Origin: Eunapius fragilis
Lineage: Eukaryota; Porifera; Demospongiae; Spongillida; Spongillidae
Assembly: GCA_963681505.1 (NCBI GenBank)
Contig: OY811975.1
Span: 6,315,490-6,379,489 of the forward strand
Length of the DNA: 64,000 nucleotides
Reading direction: 5' to 3'
Shown: in pieces, positions 1 through 11,700 of the stretch
Position numbering within the stretch: position 1 is the stretch's first letter
Layout: the number at the start of each line of letters is the position of its first letter
Notes under the pieces: model-generated
Databases searched by the model: none
What the model was told of the DNA's origin: nothing
The model's input: only the letters and a program-made list of their open reading frames with translations
Translations under genes and position numbers: made by a program

Positions 1-194
1 GAAGACATAAATCGCACTTCCATAAACAAATCTTAATCATATCATTGTACATGTTAAGACTCATTAAAAATTAAGGCCATAACTTGGATGTTAATTGATG
101 TTCTTCAGAAATGCATGAGTACCTAACATGCTACTGGATTGCACAAACCTCAGCAGTCCTCTTAAACAAAGTGGGGGTCTCTATTTCGACAAAT

Positions 195-520
195 CCTGAA
201 ATACAAGTCAGGAATGGAAAACCATGTAATTCAATGCACGAACATAATAAAGGCTGTAGTCAGATTGGGTGGTATAAAAAACCTGTTGCATTACAATCTA
301 CTGTGCTGATATGCAATTAGTGAAACCAGTATTTGTACATCTCATATAAGATCCACACCTGAAATACAAGTCAGGAATGGAAAACCATGTAATTCAATGC
401 ACGAACTTAATAAAGGCTGTAGTCAGATTGGGTGGTATTAAAAACCTGTTGCATTACAATCTACTGTGCTGATATGCAGTTAGTGAAACCAGTATTTGTA
501 CATCTCGTATAAGATCCACA
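195..520. repeat. Tandem duplication, 163-bp unit x2
   Basis: Two head-to-tail copies (195-357 and 358-520) of a 163-bp segment differ at only a few positions. The start CCTGAAATACAAGTCAGG and the end AAGATCCACA occur in both. No coding signal is evident. The high identity suggests a recent local duplication. Confidence 0.9.
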
Positions 521-1149
521 TATTGGTCAACCTAAAATGTAGTTGACCCATTTGCCTTAATTCCATGTCCCTAATACTTCACAAGTTAGGCATTGCTGGG
601 ATCCATCTGCGAGGAAATGTGTATGTCTATTTTCCAGACCTTTTAACTAACTTTACTGGTACAAGGTTTGTGACATATATGAATGGCATAACACTATAAA
701 ATTATGTGTGATATGCTAAACTTGTGGGACAGTTCTGCCGTAGACTTGCAAATTATTGTGGTAAAACTGATACTCTTTCCATACATTCCAGATCCAAGTA
801 CATGTATAGCAATGTGCTCCACATGTTTGTTAATGGCACGTTTTTATAAAGGAAATTTAGATGGGTAATATATCGGAAGAATCGTGTGCAGCGATATTAA
901 ATTGTTAATGTTCCTCGCAAGAGTGTGGTTATTTCATTTTCTACTTTAACTTGCTTCGTCTATGAATATCATTCTGATAGCACCATTGACCTTCCCTGTT
1001 TCCATACCAATAGCAGTGATGATAGAATGTGTGGTTTTCATCTCTTGAATGGTTGCCTGTTAAATCCATTTAATTTCTTCCTTTGTGCTTTGCAAGTTCC
1101 AGGATCATAGCTCTGGCATAACAATTCACATTAACAGTGTATTGTGTCT
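521..1149. other. Unannotated stretch, DARS2 intron 5
   Basis: AT-rich sequence downstream (in the minus sense) of the last visible DARS2 exon. I see no conserved coding segment, RNA gene or clear repeat here. Confidence 0.5.
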
Positions 1150-2035
1150 TTGTCGATGAAAAGCGCAGACATTCAAGAAAGCTCTGTCAAAATCATCACT
1201 CCACCTCAAGCAGCACTGCAAGAGTTCCTTATATAATACAGGAGAACATCACTGGCAGAAGGCTACTCCTCATGTGATCTTCTAAATGGCCACCAGATTA
1301 GATCTAAAATTGATGTGCTACTACCTTCTCCTGCACATATGGCTCAAGGTCGACAGGCCAGGGTGGCAACAAAGTTACAAGTACAAGAGGCGTCAGAATG
1401 TGTTACTCCCTATGCTAAATTTAAACTATGAACCCAGATGAGAGAAAGATTAAAGATGGTTACCAGCAGTGTTAATGTGCAATTTGTTCCCAAAGGGGGC
1501 ACATGGCATGACACATTAAACAACTACGCTCACGACACGGAGTAGAGGAGAATGCAAATCCAGGTGAAGTACCTGATCTTTCACCCACAACAGGGTCCAA
1601 AACCCACCATTCCTATTGATGAAAGTACATCATCTACCTCTGAGCAACCAGCTGCAGAGGAGAAGTCAGATCAGCCATGTCGCCTAAATCCCAAGTGGCC
1701 AACTGGTGGCCAATATGGTCCTGGTAATCCCCGGAGATCTATTCGATTGAAACCAAATAGCATATGAAGGGTACTGTCAAATTTGCACACGTACTTCAAG
1801 GCTAGCAGGGAGGTGGTGTGACAATCAAGCCTGTCTTTGTATATTGTTCTGTTGTCTTTGATAATGGTTATGTTGCTCATGGTACATATATACTGTTCAC
1901 TGTAATGTTCCGCATGGTTGCATTTTCTTCGTGTATGGTTCTATTCTACTAATTTATATGGATACAGTATGTGACAATGAGCAAAAGTGAGTTGTACTCT
2001 ATTTGGTATATAGGGATCAATAAACAAAACAACAC
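1150..2035 (+). mobile_element. Ty3/gypsy LTR retrotransposon fossil, 3' end only
   Basis: Conceptual translation from about 1150 to 1770 shows the C-terminal part of a Ty3/gypsy integrase: the region before the chromo/GPY-like end, then a proline-rich tail ending in GPGNPRRSIRLKP. This is the arrangement seen in gypsy elements of marine invertebrates. A purine-rich tract (about 1804-1816) is followed by a candidate 3' LTR. Gag, protease, RT and RNase H are absent. The copy is broken, with several interruptions, and looks old. It lies in DARS2 intron 5 in the opposite orientation to that gene. Confidence 0.65.
1817..2035 (+). repeat. Candidate 3' LTR of the gypsy fossil
   Basis: A segment of about 219 bp begins TGTGACAATC directly after a purine-rich tract and ends with an AATAAA signal (about 2019-2024) followed by ACAACACA, so it has TG...CA ends. 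There is no partner LTR in the window for comparison, so the boundaries are inferred. Confidence 0.35.
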
Positions 2036-2651
2036 ATCCCCAGGCCATAGACATGATATAATTACAATTCATCAACATGCAGTAAGAAACACCTAAGTTT
2101 TCAAATAGCTATGAATATACACAAAAGGAAGAGGAATGTTATTTAAGAACCTTTGAAGATGCAGCAGTGTCATGAGAACCCTGTTCAAAAGAAACTTTAT
2201 AAAACAATGGACCTATATGTGTCCATTTCCTGTGAATCCAAATGCGATCCATTACTACCATTAATACTTGTAGGTGCAGGAAATGTATAGCTGAAGTGGT
2301 ATAAAATTACCCTGCAACTAAGTTAGTTAGTGAATAAAAACCAACAAAAAAAGTAAATAGAAACATTGTCTAGGATAAAAGGATTGCAAGGCAATAATAG
2401 CGGAAGGAAACAAACATCAATGGATGAAGATGACGTACGTGAATGTAGGTCAGTTTCATATACATATACCAACCCATTTCTTTCCATGTCATACCATTAT
2501 AGCAATCCTACATGTATATCTTTATCAATGGGAGTATTGTTATTTACATGCATAGCATTTGCAGTAGTTGATAGTGCCAGGTACAAGCGTACATGCATAT
2601 GCGATATACACATATTGCATTCACTTAATAACACTAACCATTATCACGCAC

Positions 2652-2762
2652 TAAAAATTCTCTAACAGCCATGCCAACATTGGATCTCAATCGTATGTTG
2701 TGCTGCATTGCAGGTCTCCGAAGATCCAAATGCCTTTCTCGCAGCCGCAATTCCTCTACAAC
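2652..2762 (-). CDS. DARS2: DARS2 exon 5 (111 nt)
   Basis: The acceptor GATTTTAG and the donor TTTTTA|GTGCGTG bound 37 codons in phase 0. They contain [20 protein letters not shown], the R-x-LDLR signature at the entry of the AspRS class II core, and end MAVREFL. The next exon, expected to carry the motif 2 region, was not found to the left, so the gene continues beyond the window or through an exon I cannot see. Confidence 0.87.
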
Positions 2763-5700
2763 CTAAAATCATACAACAGCAGTGTCACAAATCATACATA
2801 GTGACACAACCATTACTTCAAAATTACCAATGTTTTAAACTACTAAATGCAAATTTTTTAGGTGTGAATGAATAAAAAAAGAATGAAGCCTACAACACTG
2901 CTACATACAGTGAATAGCCTTTGTACAGCACCTGAAATTTACGCTTATGCTATTGCTAAGTGCTTTATTTGTCACTGTTGATTTGTTCTGTTTGTTAATT
3001 TTAACTTCATCCGTTATGTAGATAAAGCTGTGCTAAATGCGTGCATAGCTTCCTGGTCGATTCCCGCCAATGATTTAGGCACACCTTCCATATATGGAGT
3101 GCCTAAATCATTGGTATGAATTGAGCAGGAAATCATGCACACACTTTGCACAGCTTTATCTCTGTACCAGATAAAGTAGAAATTATCAAAATTAATAGCA
3201 ACAAGATCTTGTAATGCTGGTGCCCAACATAAGTAGAGCACCAAAATGTATTTTCACATATTACAATGGAGCGGTCAGTTTGTTGTAAAAATAGGAACCC
3301 AATCATAGGGTTAATATATCAGCAGATTATATTTGGAATACATATCAATCCACAAGGGTGAAATTCACATAGGATGTTCCATATATATGATATATCATAT
3401 GGAACGTTCTATGGGAAAATGGGTCTTGTGGATTTATCTATAAATATATAACATAAAAAGCATATCAATATATCTTCCGAAATATTAACGCTACCAGATT
3501 ACTATATTAACAAAACATACTACATCATTACTATATGTGAAAATCCATGTGGAGCACCGACATTACAAGGTCTGATACCTTGTAGAGTTTTAAACGGCCA
3601 CATCTTCAGGAACAGTAGTAGCATCCAAATTGGTTCAAATTCAGTACATACGTAGAAGGGTCCTGTTGCTATTGATTTGTTCTGTTCGTTATACAGCTGT
3701 GCACAGTGTGTGCACGGCTTCCCACTCAATTCGCGCCAGTGAATTAGGCATTCAATGTATTGGAGGCGAGTGCCTAAATCACTGGCGCGAATCGAGTGGG
3801 AAACTGTGCAGCACTTTGCACAGCCATATCTCTGTAACGGATAAAGAAAAATTAACGAACAGAGCAAATCAATAGCAACAGGACCCTTCTATGTACACAC
3901 CGAATTTGAACCAATTTGGACATTCCTACCTGAAGAAGTGTCCGTTTTGAACCATATGGGGTATCGGACCTTGTAACGTCGGTGCTCCGCATGAATAAAA
4001 TGGATTTTAGAAATGGTGTAGTATATTGTGTTAAAAATAGGAACCTGATAGCATTAATATTATATACTGATTTGATTTTATGCTATATATATATATTTCC
4101 ACAAGATCCATTTTCCCACAGAACGTTCCATATATGTACATGTATATATATATGTGGCATTTTCTTGGAGAATATCCCATATTAAATGTAAAAAACACAT
4201 AATTACAATAATTTCCGATGTACATGTAAGTACGTATGTACGTCCGCATAAACTATGTAGACTCAGTCACGTGCCAAACTTGTGGGTTTGATATATCAAC
4301 AAGTGTACGTGTGCAATTTCATTATTGCTTCCCAGTCCGTAAACGTTATTTCCTTGCTTTTTCACACCACTTAAGCCTTCCATTCCTATTTATCACCAAC
4401 TTTATCATAAAGACGCATATACCACTTGTTTCATTAATTACTTAAAAATTTATTGTTATGCTTCAAATTAATTTTATTTTCATACCATGAAACCATGGAT
4501 GGAATAGTATCAGAACTTGGGCTAGCCTACACTAGAATACACTTTTTAAAATTGTGCACTGTTGTATGGACACACTTAAACTATTTGTTTGCCAACTGCT
4601 TTAGTTTGGTCCTCTGCATGGACTAATGCGTAACAAATGCTTTTTGCAGACTGTAGGTGTATGAGTGGCTAGCTGTTAATGGGTTCTGTTTCTGTAGGGC
4701 GGGGGGGCTGCAGATGGTCGTGAATAATAGGACCAGCCCGTGATTTTTCACAGGTACAGACTAGTAAATGAAAGTGATGGACGCATAATTTGTAGAAGTG
4801 CTTTACATGTACATGTACATGTAAATTGAAATTTTCACTTACTGGTCTGTCTGAGACAGAAAATGGTAGTTCCCCAACGTCATTTAGAACATCCATGGTC
4901 TGGATTTGAACTTCAATGTCGCCAGTAGGTAAATCCTGAAAGAATCAGTTACAAACATGTAAATGTGCATGTACATGAACGCATTCTCTGTGTTACATCA
5001 TTCTGCAATTTATTTTCTCATGATTGCAGTTACTCCAATTTTGAAAAGACCTTCTGAAGAGGCATCGACATCAATATGATACATATGAGGCTAAATTTAA
5101 GGTGTTGATTCAGTAAAAAACTTACAATCCGTTAAGTAACTGGGCTGGTCTGTGATGCTGAATAACACTGTACAGCATGCCATTTAATGTCTAATGTACC
5201 AGGCGTCCTCCTGGGGGTACGATTGTCTACTGTGGTGCACAGATAAAAAATTTATTCACGTTCTGCCAGTTTAACATCCCTTTTATATTGACGGTACATG
5301 CACGTTGTTCAGGTCCTTTGGAGTTTGGCCCGAAATCTCCAAGCTATAGTACTTTTTCTTCGTTTCGAGTCAGCGCGTCAAAGTGAAGCTATTCGATTGT
5401 GATACATAACCACGCGTATCGCAATCGAATAGCTTCACTTTGATGCGCTGACTCGAAACGAAGAAAAAGTATTACAGCTTGGAGATTTCGGGCCAAATTC
5501 CAAAGGACCTGAACAACGTGCATGCACCGTCAAATATAAAAGGGATGTTAAATTGGCAGAACGTGAATAAATTTATTATCTGTACATCGCGGTAGAAAAT
5601 CGTACCCCAGGGAGGACGCCCGGTACATTAGACATTAACAGTATGGAGGAAATACTTATTTTGACCACCCCCTATATTCCTAATCCCAGCCCCTTGCCCA

Positions 5701-8700
5701 AACATGACGGTAAATCAGTCTGATTAAACAATATGTAGGTGGTCAATTTATTATTGCAACTATGGTGTAATCCATAATTATACGGACACAATGTACACCA
5801 CTGAACTGGAAATATGTCACATACATGTAAATCTACTATGGTGTCCAATATCTTGCTTGGCTGGCTGGGCAGTATTTTATTTAAGTGGAAGCGAGATTTT
5901 ATAACCATTTATAGTGGTGAAATGGTTCAATTATAAATTGGATTAATGAGCAGGTTGATGCTTACATGTATAAATCGAATACCAATATCACTGCTTTAAA
6001 AAAAAGTTAGAGTATTAAAAAAAAACACAATGTGACAGGTTTTTAGGTGTGGCTGCCATCATTATTCAGTTCAGCTTATATTACTAAACCAAAACCAGTC
6101 CATACTTAAAGCGAGCTGCAAACTACAACTTCAATGGTACGTGTTAGCATAATCTATTTAAAAATTAAGGGGTGTTAGAATATGTGTAAAGCATTCAGGG
6201 ATCTGCATGAACAAAACAGTAACCTTAAAGTAAATGAAATACTAGGTGAAATAAAAATTACGAAAATGACTGCAACCTGTCACTGGAAAATTGGTCCGCT
6301 GAAAATTTTGGTCCGCCCGGACCAAACTTACCAGAAATTATGGTCTGGGCTGATAATTTTGGTCCGGATGTTGGAAGTAGCCCTACAGCTGGTTTATAGA
6401 GGCATCACGTAGCCAAATACAGGTAGTTTGATATCGTAGTGTATGCTATCTGTATGCACAAGGGCAATGGTGGCCGGGTGAGGCGCCAAACAGATAAACC
6501 AGTTTGTACATATACTCTCTAGCTGTGTTATCGAGTTGTTGCTGGTGATTGATTCATAGATATTTGTAATGTGGTTTGTGGCCCGTTTGCGTTGCATCGA
6601 ACGCCTATAGTTTTTTAAGCAGAGTTCAGAACAAGATGTCAGCTGAGGAATTAAAAAAATTTTTTTAGTTGAAATTCATCAGGAAGTGGGTCCGGTCTGA
6701 AAAACTGCGCAGCTGGGATCCGGCTAGACAGGTCTGCAGCCCTGAATATTACTGTTCATGACGTGTAAATGAGTTGTAAAAACAAGTGGGAACTGGTCAG
6801 ATCGCGACCGGAAGGCCAATACGCTAACCTGGGGCGTGCAGAACCCAGCCTACTGTTCCATAGCTTTCGTAGCTTAGAAAAGCAGCTACCCTACTGTTTA
6901 CCCACTAGCTGAGTTCAGGGTTTAGAGTTGTATTTGAGATGCATAAATGGAGGGCCTGGACCAATTTTTACTTACCCAGACCAAAATTTTGGTCGCCCGG
7001 ACCAATTTTTTCCAAAAATTTTGGTCTGGGACCATAATTTTTGGCGGACCAAAATTTTCGTGACAAACCACATATAACTACTCGTTGCAAAAGAGCAACT
7101 CTCAGATACTAATGTTCAGAGTATAATGGTGGTCTATTAAGCCAGATTAATGATTCTAGCTCAAAAGGTTGCTTTTTTCCTTCTGTAAGTGACATGCTCA
7201 GCAAGCTCTACAAATATATGCAGAGCATCAATTGGACATTCCCCCAGTGGAAGTCCCCACCAGCTCCAACGTGTCACATTCTCCGTGTAGTAGATGCCCC
7301 CTATATATATGTAATCTTTACGTCGGAGAGAGGTGGACGTAGAAGCAAGGGTGGAGGTGGGGGGAAACATTTATGCCACTTACATGTTTTTACGTTTATT
7401 ATGATCGTGATTAATGGAAGTGAAATTTGAAGATTAATTGAACTGGATTGGAAGGAGCATCAATTATATGTAACTACATGTACTTGGGCATAGCCGACTA
7501 TTGTGGTTAGGTAGTTGGATTGCAAGCCTTGTCCAATTGGTTTGCACAACTTCACATGGGGTACTATCACTCACAGAAGTCCTATAAATATAGGTATAAA
7601 CTACTACATTGCTTTGTCTTCTTGCTTAGGTTCAAACGGGATGCCCCCACCCAGAATGCAGGAGGGGAATAGGGTGATTAATAATGTGGTCAAATTATGA
7701 TGTCTTATCTCCATCCCACCATTTCAAAAACTCATTAAAAACATTCTTTACAAGAAAGTTGATGGAATATAGGATGGGAAGACAATAGTGTGGAACAAGA
7801 TACCCGAGGGAACGATACGTAATCGTACGCAATTGCCCACACAAAATCGTCATAGATGCATCAATTGCGCAGTCTTTAAGTCGCTATATCTCCTTGATTG
7901 TGCGTTGCAGCCAAGTCACATTTTGCATAGTTACGAAGTGGTCCTGTGTCTATACATGTAGAAGTGGACAAAACGTAGTTTAATTTGCAATTCATCATTC
8001 CAAAGATATTGATTTCACAGGCTTCAAGTACAAAACCCTGCGAAATCAAGCTCATACTCGAATGTAAATATCACTATACATATGACACGATGTTTGGACT
8101 TCTACAGACACAGGACTGCATCGTAAGTACGCAAAATGTGACTTGACTACAATGCACAATTAAGGAGATATACCATTCTGAAGACAATACAAAAAATAAA
8201 TTACATGTACAGCACACCACAGACGTATGCAGTGTCTTACAATAATGGTGTATTTCATATTTCCATTTTAATCAACCTTGTTCCCATGCTTTTCACACCA
8301 CCATTGCCTTCCAATCCTATATGCTACTAACTTTCATGTTTTTATTACTTGTAAGGACTATCAACTAGCTCATAGACTCATCCTGACCTACACATCTCTC
8401 CCCAGAACAATAGATATACATACCTTGTTTACACTGTCTGGTGGACGTGAAAGGACAATACCTTTCACCTTAATCACAGTCTCACTTGCAAGACAATTTA
8501 CTTCATTACCCCAGTCCTAAAATTTTGCAGAGTATACATTTACATTAGTCAGTACCAATAGAAACCAGGAGAAAAAGTATGCATAGTTACAATCCCTTAT
8601 GCACGCAATAATGCTAAACTAAGCATTATTTTCTGTAGGTAGGTAAATGCAATTGTAGGTACAGTGATAATGTGGTTTACCACTGAATAGCACACAGTAC

Positions 8701-11700
8701 ATTAAACACAACACAATGCAATGCATTTCTACATACAGGTTGAATGGGAAAGAAAGTTCCTATTCTCTATGCATTGTGGCATGCAAAAATACATGAACTG
8801 TTAATGAGCTTCAAAACATGCCAAAATGGTACACCTAGGATTTAATCATGATAGTGAAATGATACACATAGGAAGTACATCACAAATCTATCATTGTTCT
8901 GATATTGTGCTAACGGACAACTTACAGTAGAGCTTAGCAAATAGCAAGTTTGCACAACAGCTCAGATAAATGCAGGATTGATTAAGAAATGGCTATAAAA
9001 CCAGTGAGATTGTCGAAAGCCACATGAATTCAACCCAGCAGTTACTGATGCTAAAGCTAATGTGCAACACTCCTGTGAAACAGTTTTATTGTTGGTACCA
9101 ACATCAATTAACCTTTGATTAAATCCCCAATATTATACACGTAAGTGCATTGGATTATATAAACTCCAAAAGATGAAATGTAGTTTAAAATTTTTGAAAA
9201 ATGAGATAGTCTTTTCATTTCTGATGATGACACCTGAAATTCCTTTCAAGCTCGGTAGCGCACCACATTATCTCATTGCCATAGTCGTGACCTCTAGGGA
9301 CCCGTCCATTTATTGTTTGGGTCACTGCTGTTCTTTGATTGTAATCATACTTGTTCGGTAGTGGGTGAATAGTCCATGCTGACTTTGCTTTTTCTTCAGT
9401 AAAACACTAATTGCCCTGGACAAACGAGGCCAGGGTATAGTGAAAACAGCCCCCAAAACTAACCCAAAATGGTTTTAAAAAGATTGGATGGATGGATGTG
9501 AAGAGGGTGGAGTGCCTGCTCCGGGAAACTGGTGTCTACTGGAATCTAAGACACCAAAAGATAACAGCATCAGCTGCATGTTTGGTCTTGCTTGGAAGGA
9601 CAAAAAGGTAAAGAACTATGTAGGTACTGTACAAGCAATCCTTGTAAAAGAAAAAGACATATGAGAGTAGAAAAGGAGGCGTATATGAAACCATTCAATA
9701 GTACAAAGAGATATCTCAACCAGCTATGATAGAGCTCTTTTTCAGCCATTTTGGAGTCATAGATGTACACGATCACTTACCCCTCAGGTTCTCTTGCTTT
9801 TGAACGTGATTGGCACATGCATTGCTGGTTGTATAGTACACGCATAAATTTGAAGGAGAAGTTGCAGGTGACTCCGTTCAGGAATTCAAGGGTTGTATTG
9901 GAAGGATGTACTATCAACTAATTCACAACCAGTATCACCAGTGAGAAGGTTTTGAAGGTATATGCATCTGTGTTAAAACTCTCTGCGCTCACATACATGT
10001 ACATGTACTTATAAACTGATCCCAAAAATCATTAGTGTACTATTTATTTTTTACAAATAGTGTTCGTTATTTCTCCCGGTGCGGGTTTGATAACTATTTG
10101 AGAAGTAGATAGCTTACAAAGCCTTCAGCATCTACATTGGTGACCCTGACGTGAGCTTACTACAGAACAACAATGTCTACAGAGAGTTCAGCTTCTAGCG
10201 GCGGTGAAGACGACAGTAGCGACCCTCTTGCTCATCCTCTAACCACCACCACTGTATCTGCTGTCAGCATCAAACTCCCACTCTTCTGGCAGACTGATCC
10301 AAAAGTATGGTTTGCTCAAGTTGAAGCATAATTCACAACCAGAGGTGTGACAGCGCAGAAGACACGCTTTGACTATGTTATCAGCTCTCTCAGTCCTGAG
10401 TTTGCCATGGAAGTTCGAGACCTGATCCTCAACCTCCCTACAGAGACCCCCTACGATTCTCTCAAAATAGGAGCTCGTCAAGCAAACCACCGCTTTCGAA
10501 CAGCGGAAATTACAACAACTGATTGGTGGCAAAGAGCTTGGAGACCGGAAGCCAACGCAACTCTTACGCCGGATGCAGCAACTCCTTGGCGACAAACTGA
10601 GCACATCCACAGACGCTGCTCCCTTCTTCCGCGAGTTGTTCCTCCAGTGGCTCCCTGCCAACGTCAGGATGGTCCTAGCCTCTACTGATTGTACCATGGC
10701 CATCAACAAGCTAGCTGACATGGCTGACAAGGTCATGGAAGTCTCAACCCCCTCTGTGTCTGCCATTACTAACCCCCCACACTTCTCCGAAGTTAAAGAG
10801 CTCGATGAGGAAGTCACATGTCTTACAGACTTGGTTGCCTCCCTCACCACGGGTACTTATCACTCTCGAAGACGTAGTGCGTTCAGACCCCGTCGTCCTG
10901 AAGAGTCCTACCCCTACTTCTGCGTCCCCTGCTCAAGACTGCCTCTGCTGGTATCATTGCAAGTTTGGAGACAAGGCCAAGAACTGCTAAGACCCTTGCT
11001 CTTGGGGAAACTCTCCGGCTGGACACTAGTGGCGAAAAGTGCCCCTCGGCCCTTCATGCAGTTTTAAAGATGTAAGTGACCATACACGCACACACAATTT
11101 TTAGTTGATACAGGCTCGGAAGTAAGTGTCCTTCCTCCCTCTCGTACTGATCGAAACTCTTCTGACATGCTGACTCTCACTGCTGTAAACAATACTTCAA
11201 TTCGCACGTTTGGTAAACGCTCCCTTACACTCAACCTCAGCCTTAGACGATCACTCCCTTGGATTTTCATCATTGCTGATGTTCGGAAACCCATCCTAGG
11301 TGCTGATTTCCTGAGACATTTTGCACTTTTGGTAGATATGCAGAACTGCAAGTTGATCGATACACACACACACAACTGTGCATCCAGGGCATTCTCTCTC
11401 AGGTTCTCTCTCCTAGTCTGCCCATTTGCCCTAAAGATACTAGTGACCCATATCTAGCTCTACTCACCGATTTCCCTGCACTCACACAGGTCTGCTCCCC
11501 GGACACTCCTGTACGACACGACGTGACTACCACGTTGAAACAACAGGCCCTCCAGTTTCCGCTCGTCCCAGACGATTGGCACCTGATCGACTCCATGCAG
11601 ACAAACAAGAGTTCGAGCACATGCTCCAGCTCGGCATTATTTGACCCTCATCAAGTTCCTGGTCCTCACCCCTGCACATGGTGCGTAAGAAGACTTATGG

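Noticed and set aside
10239-10850. 203-codon minus-strand ORF
   Set aside because: It is antisense to the gag of the CsRn1-type fossil, which explains the open frame; no domain seen.
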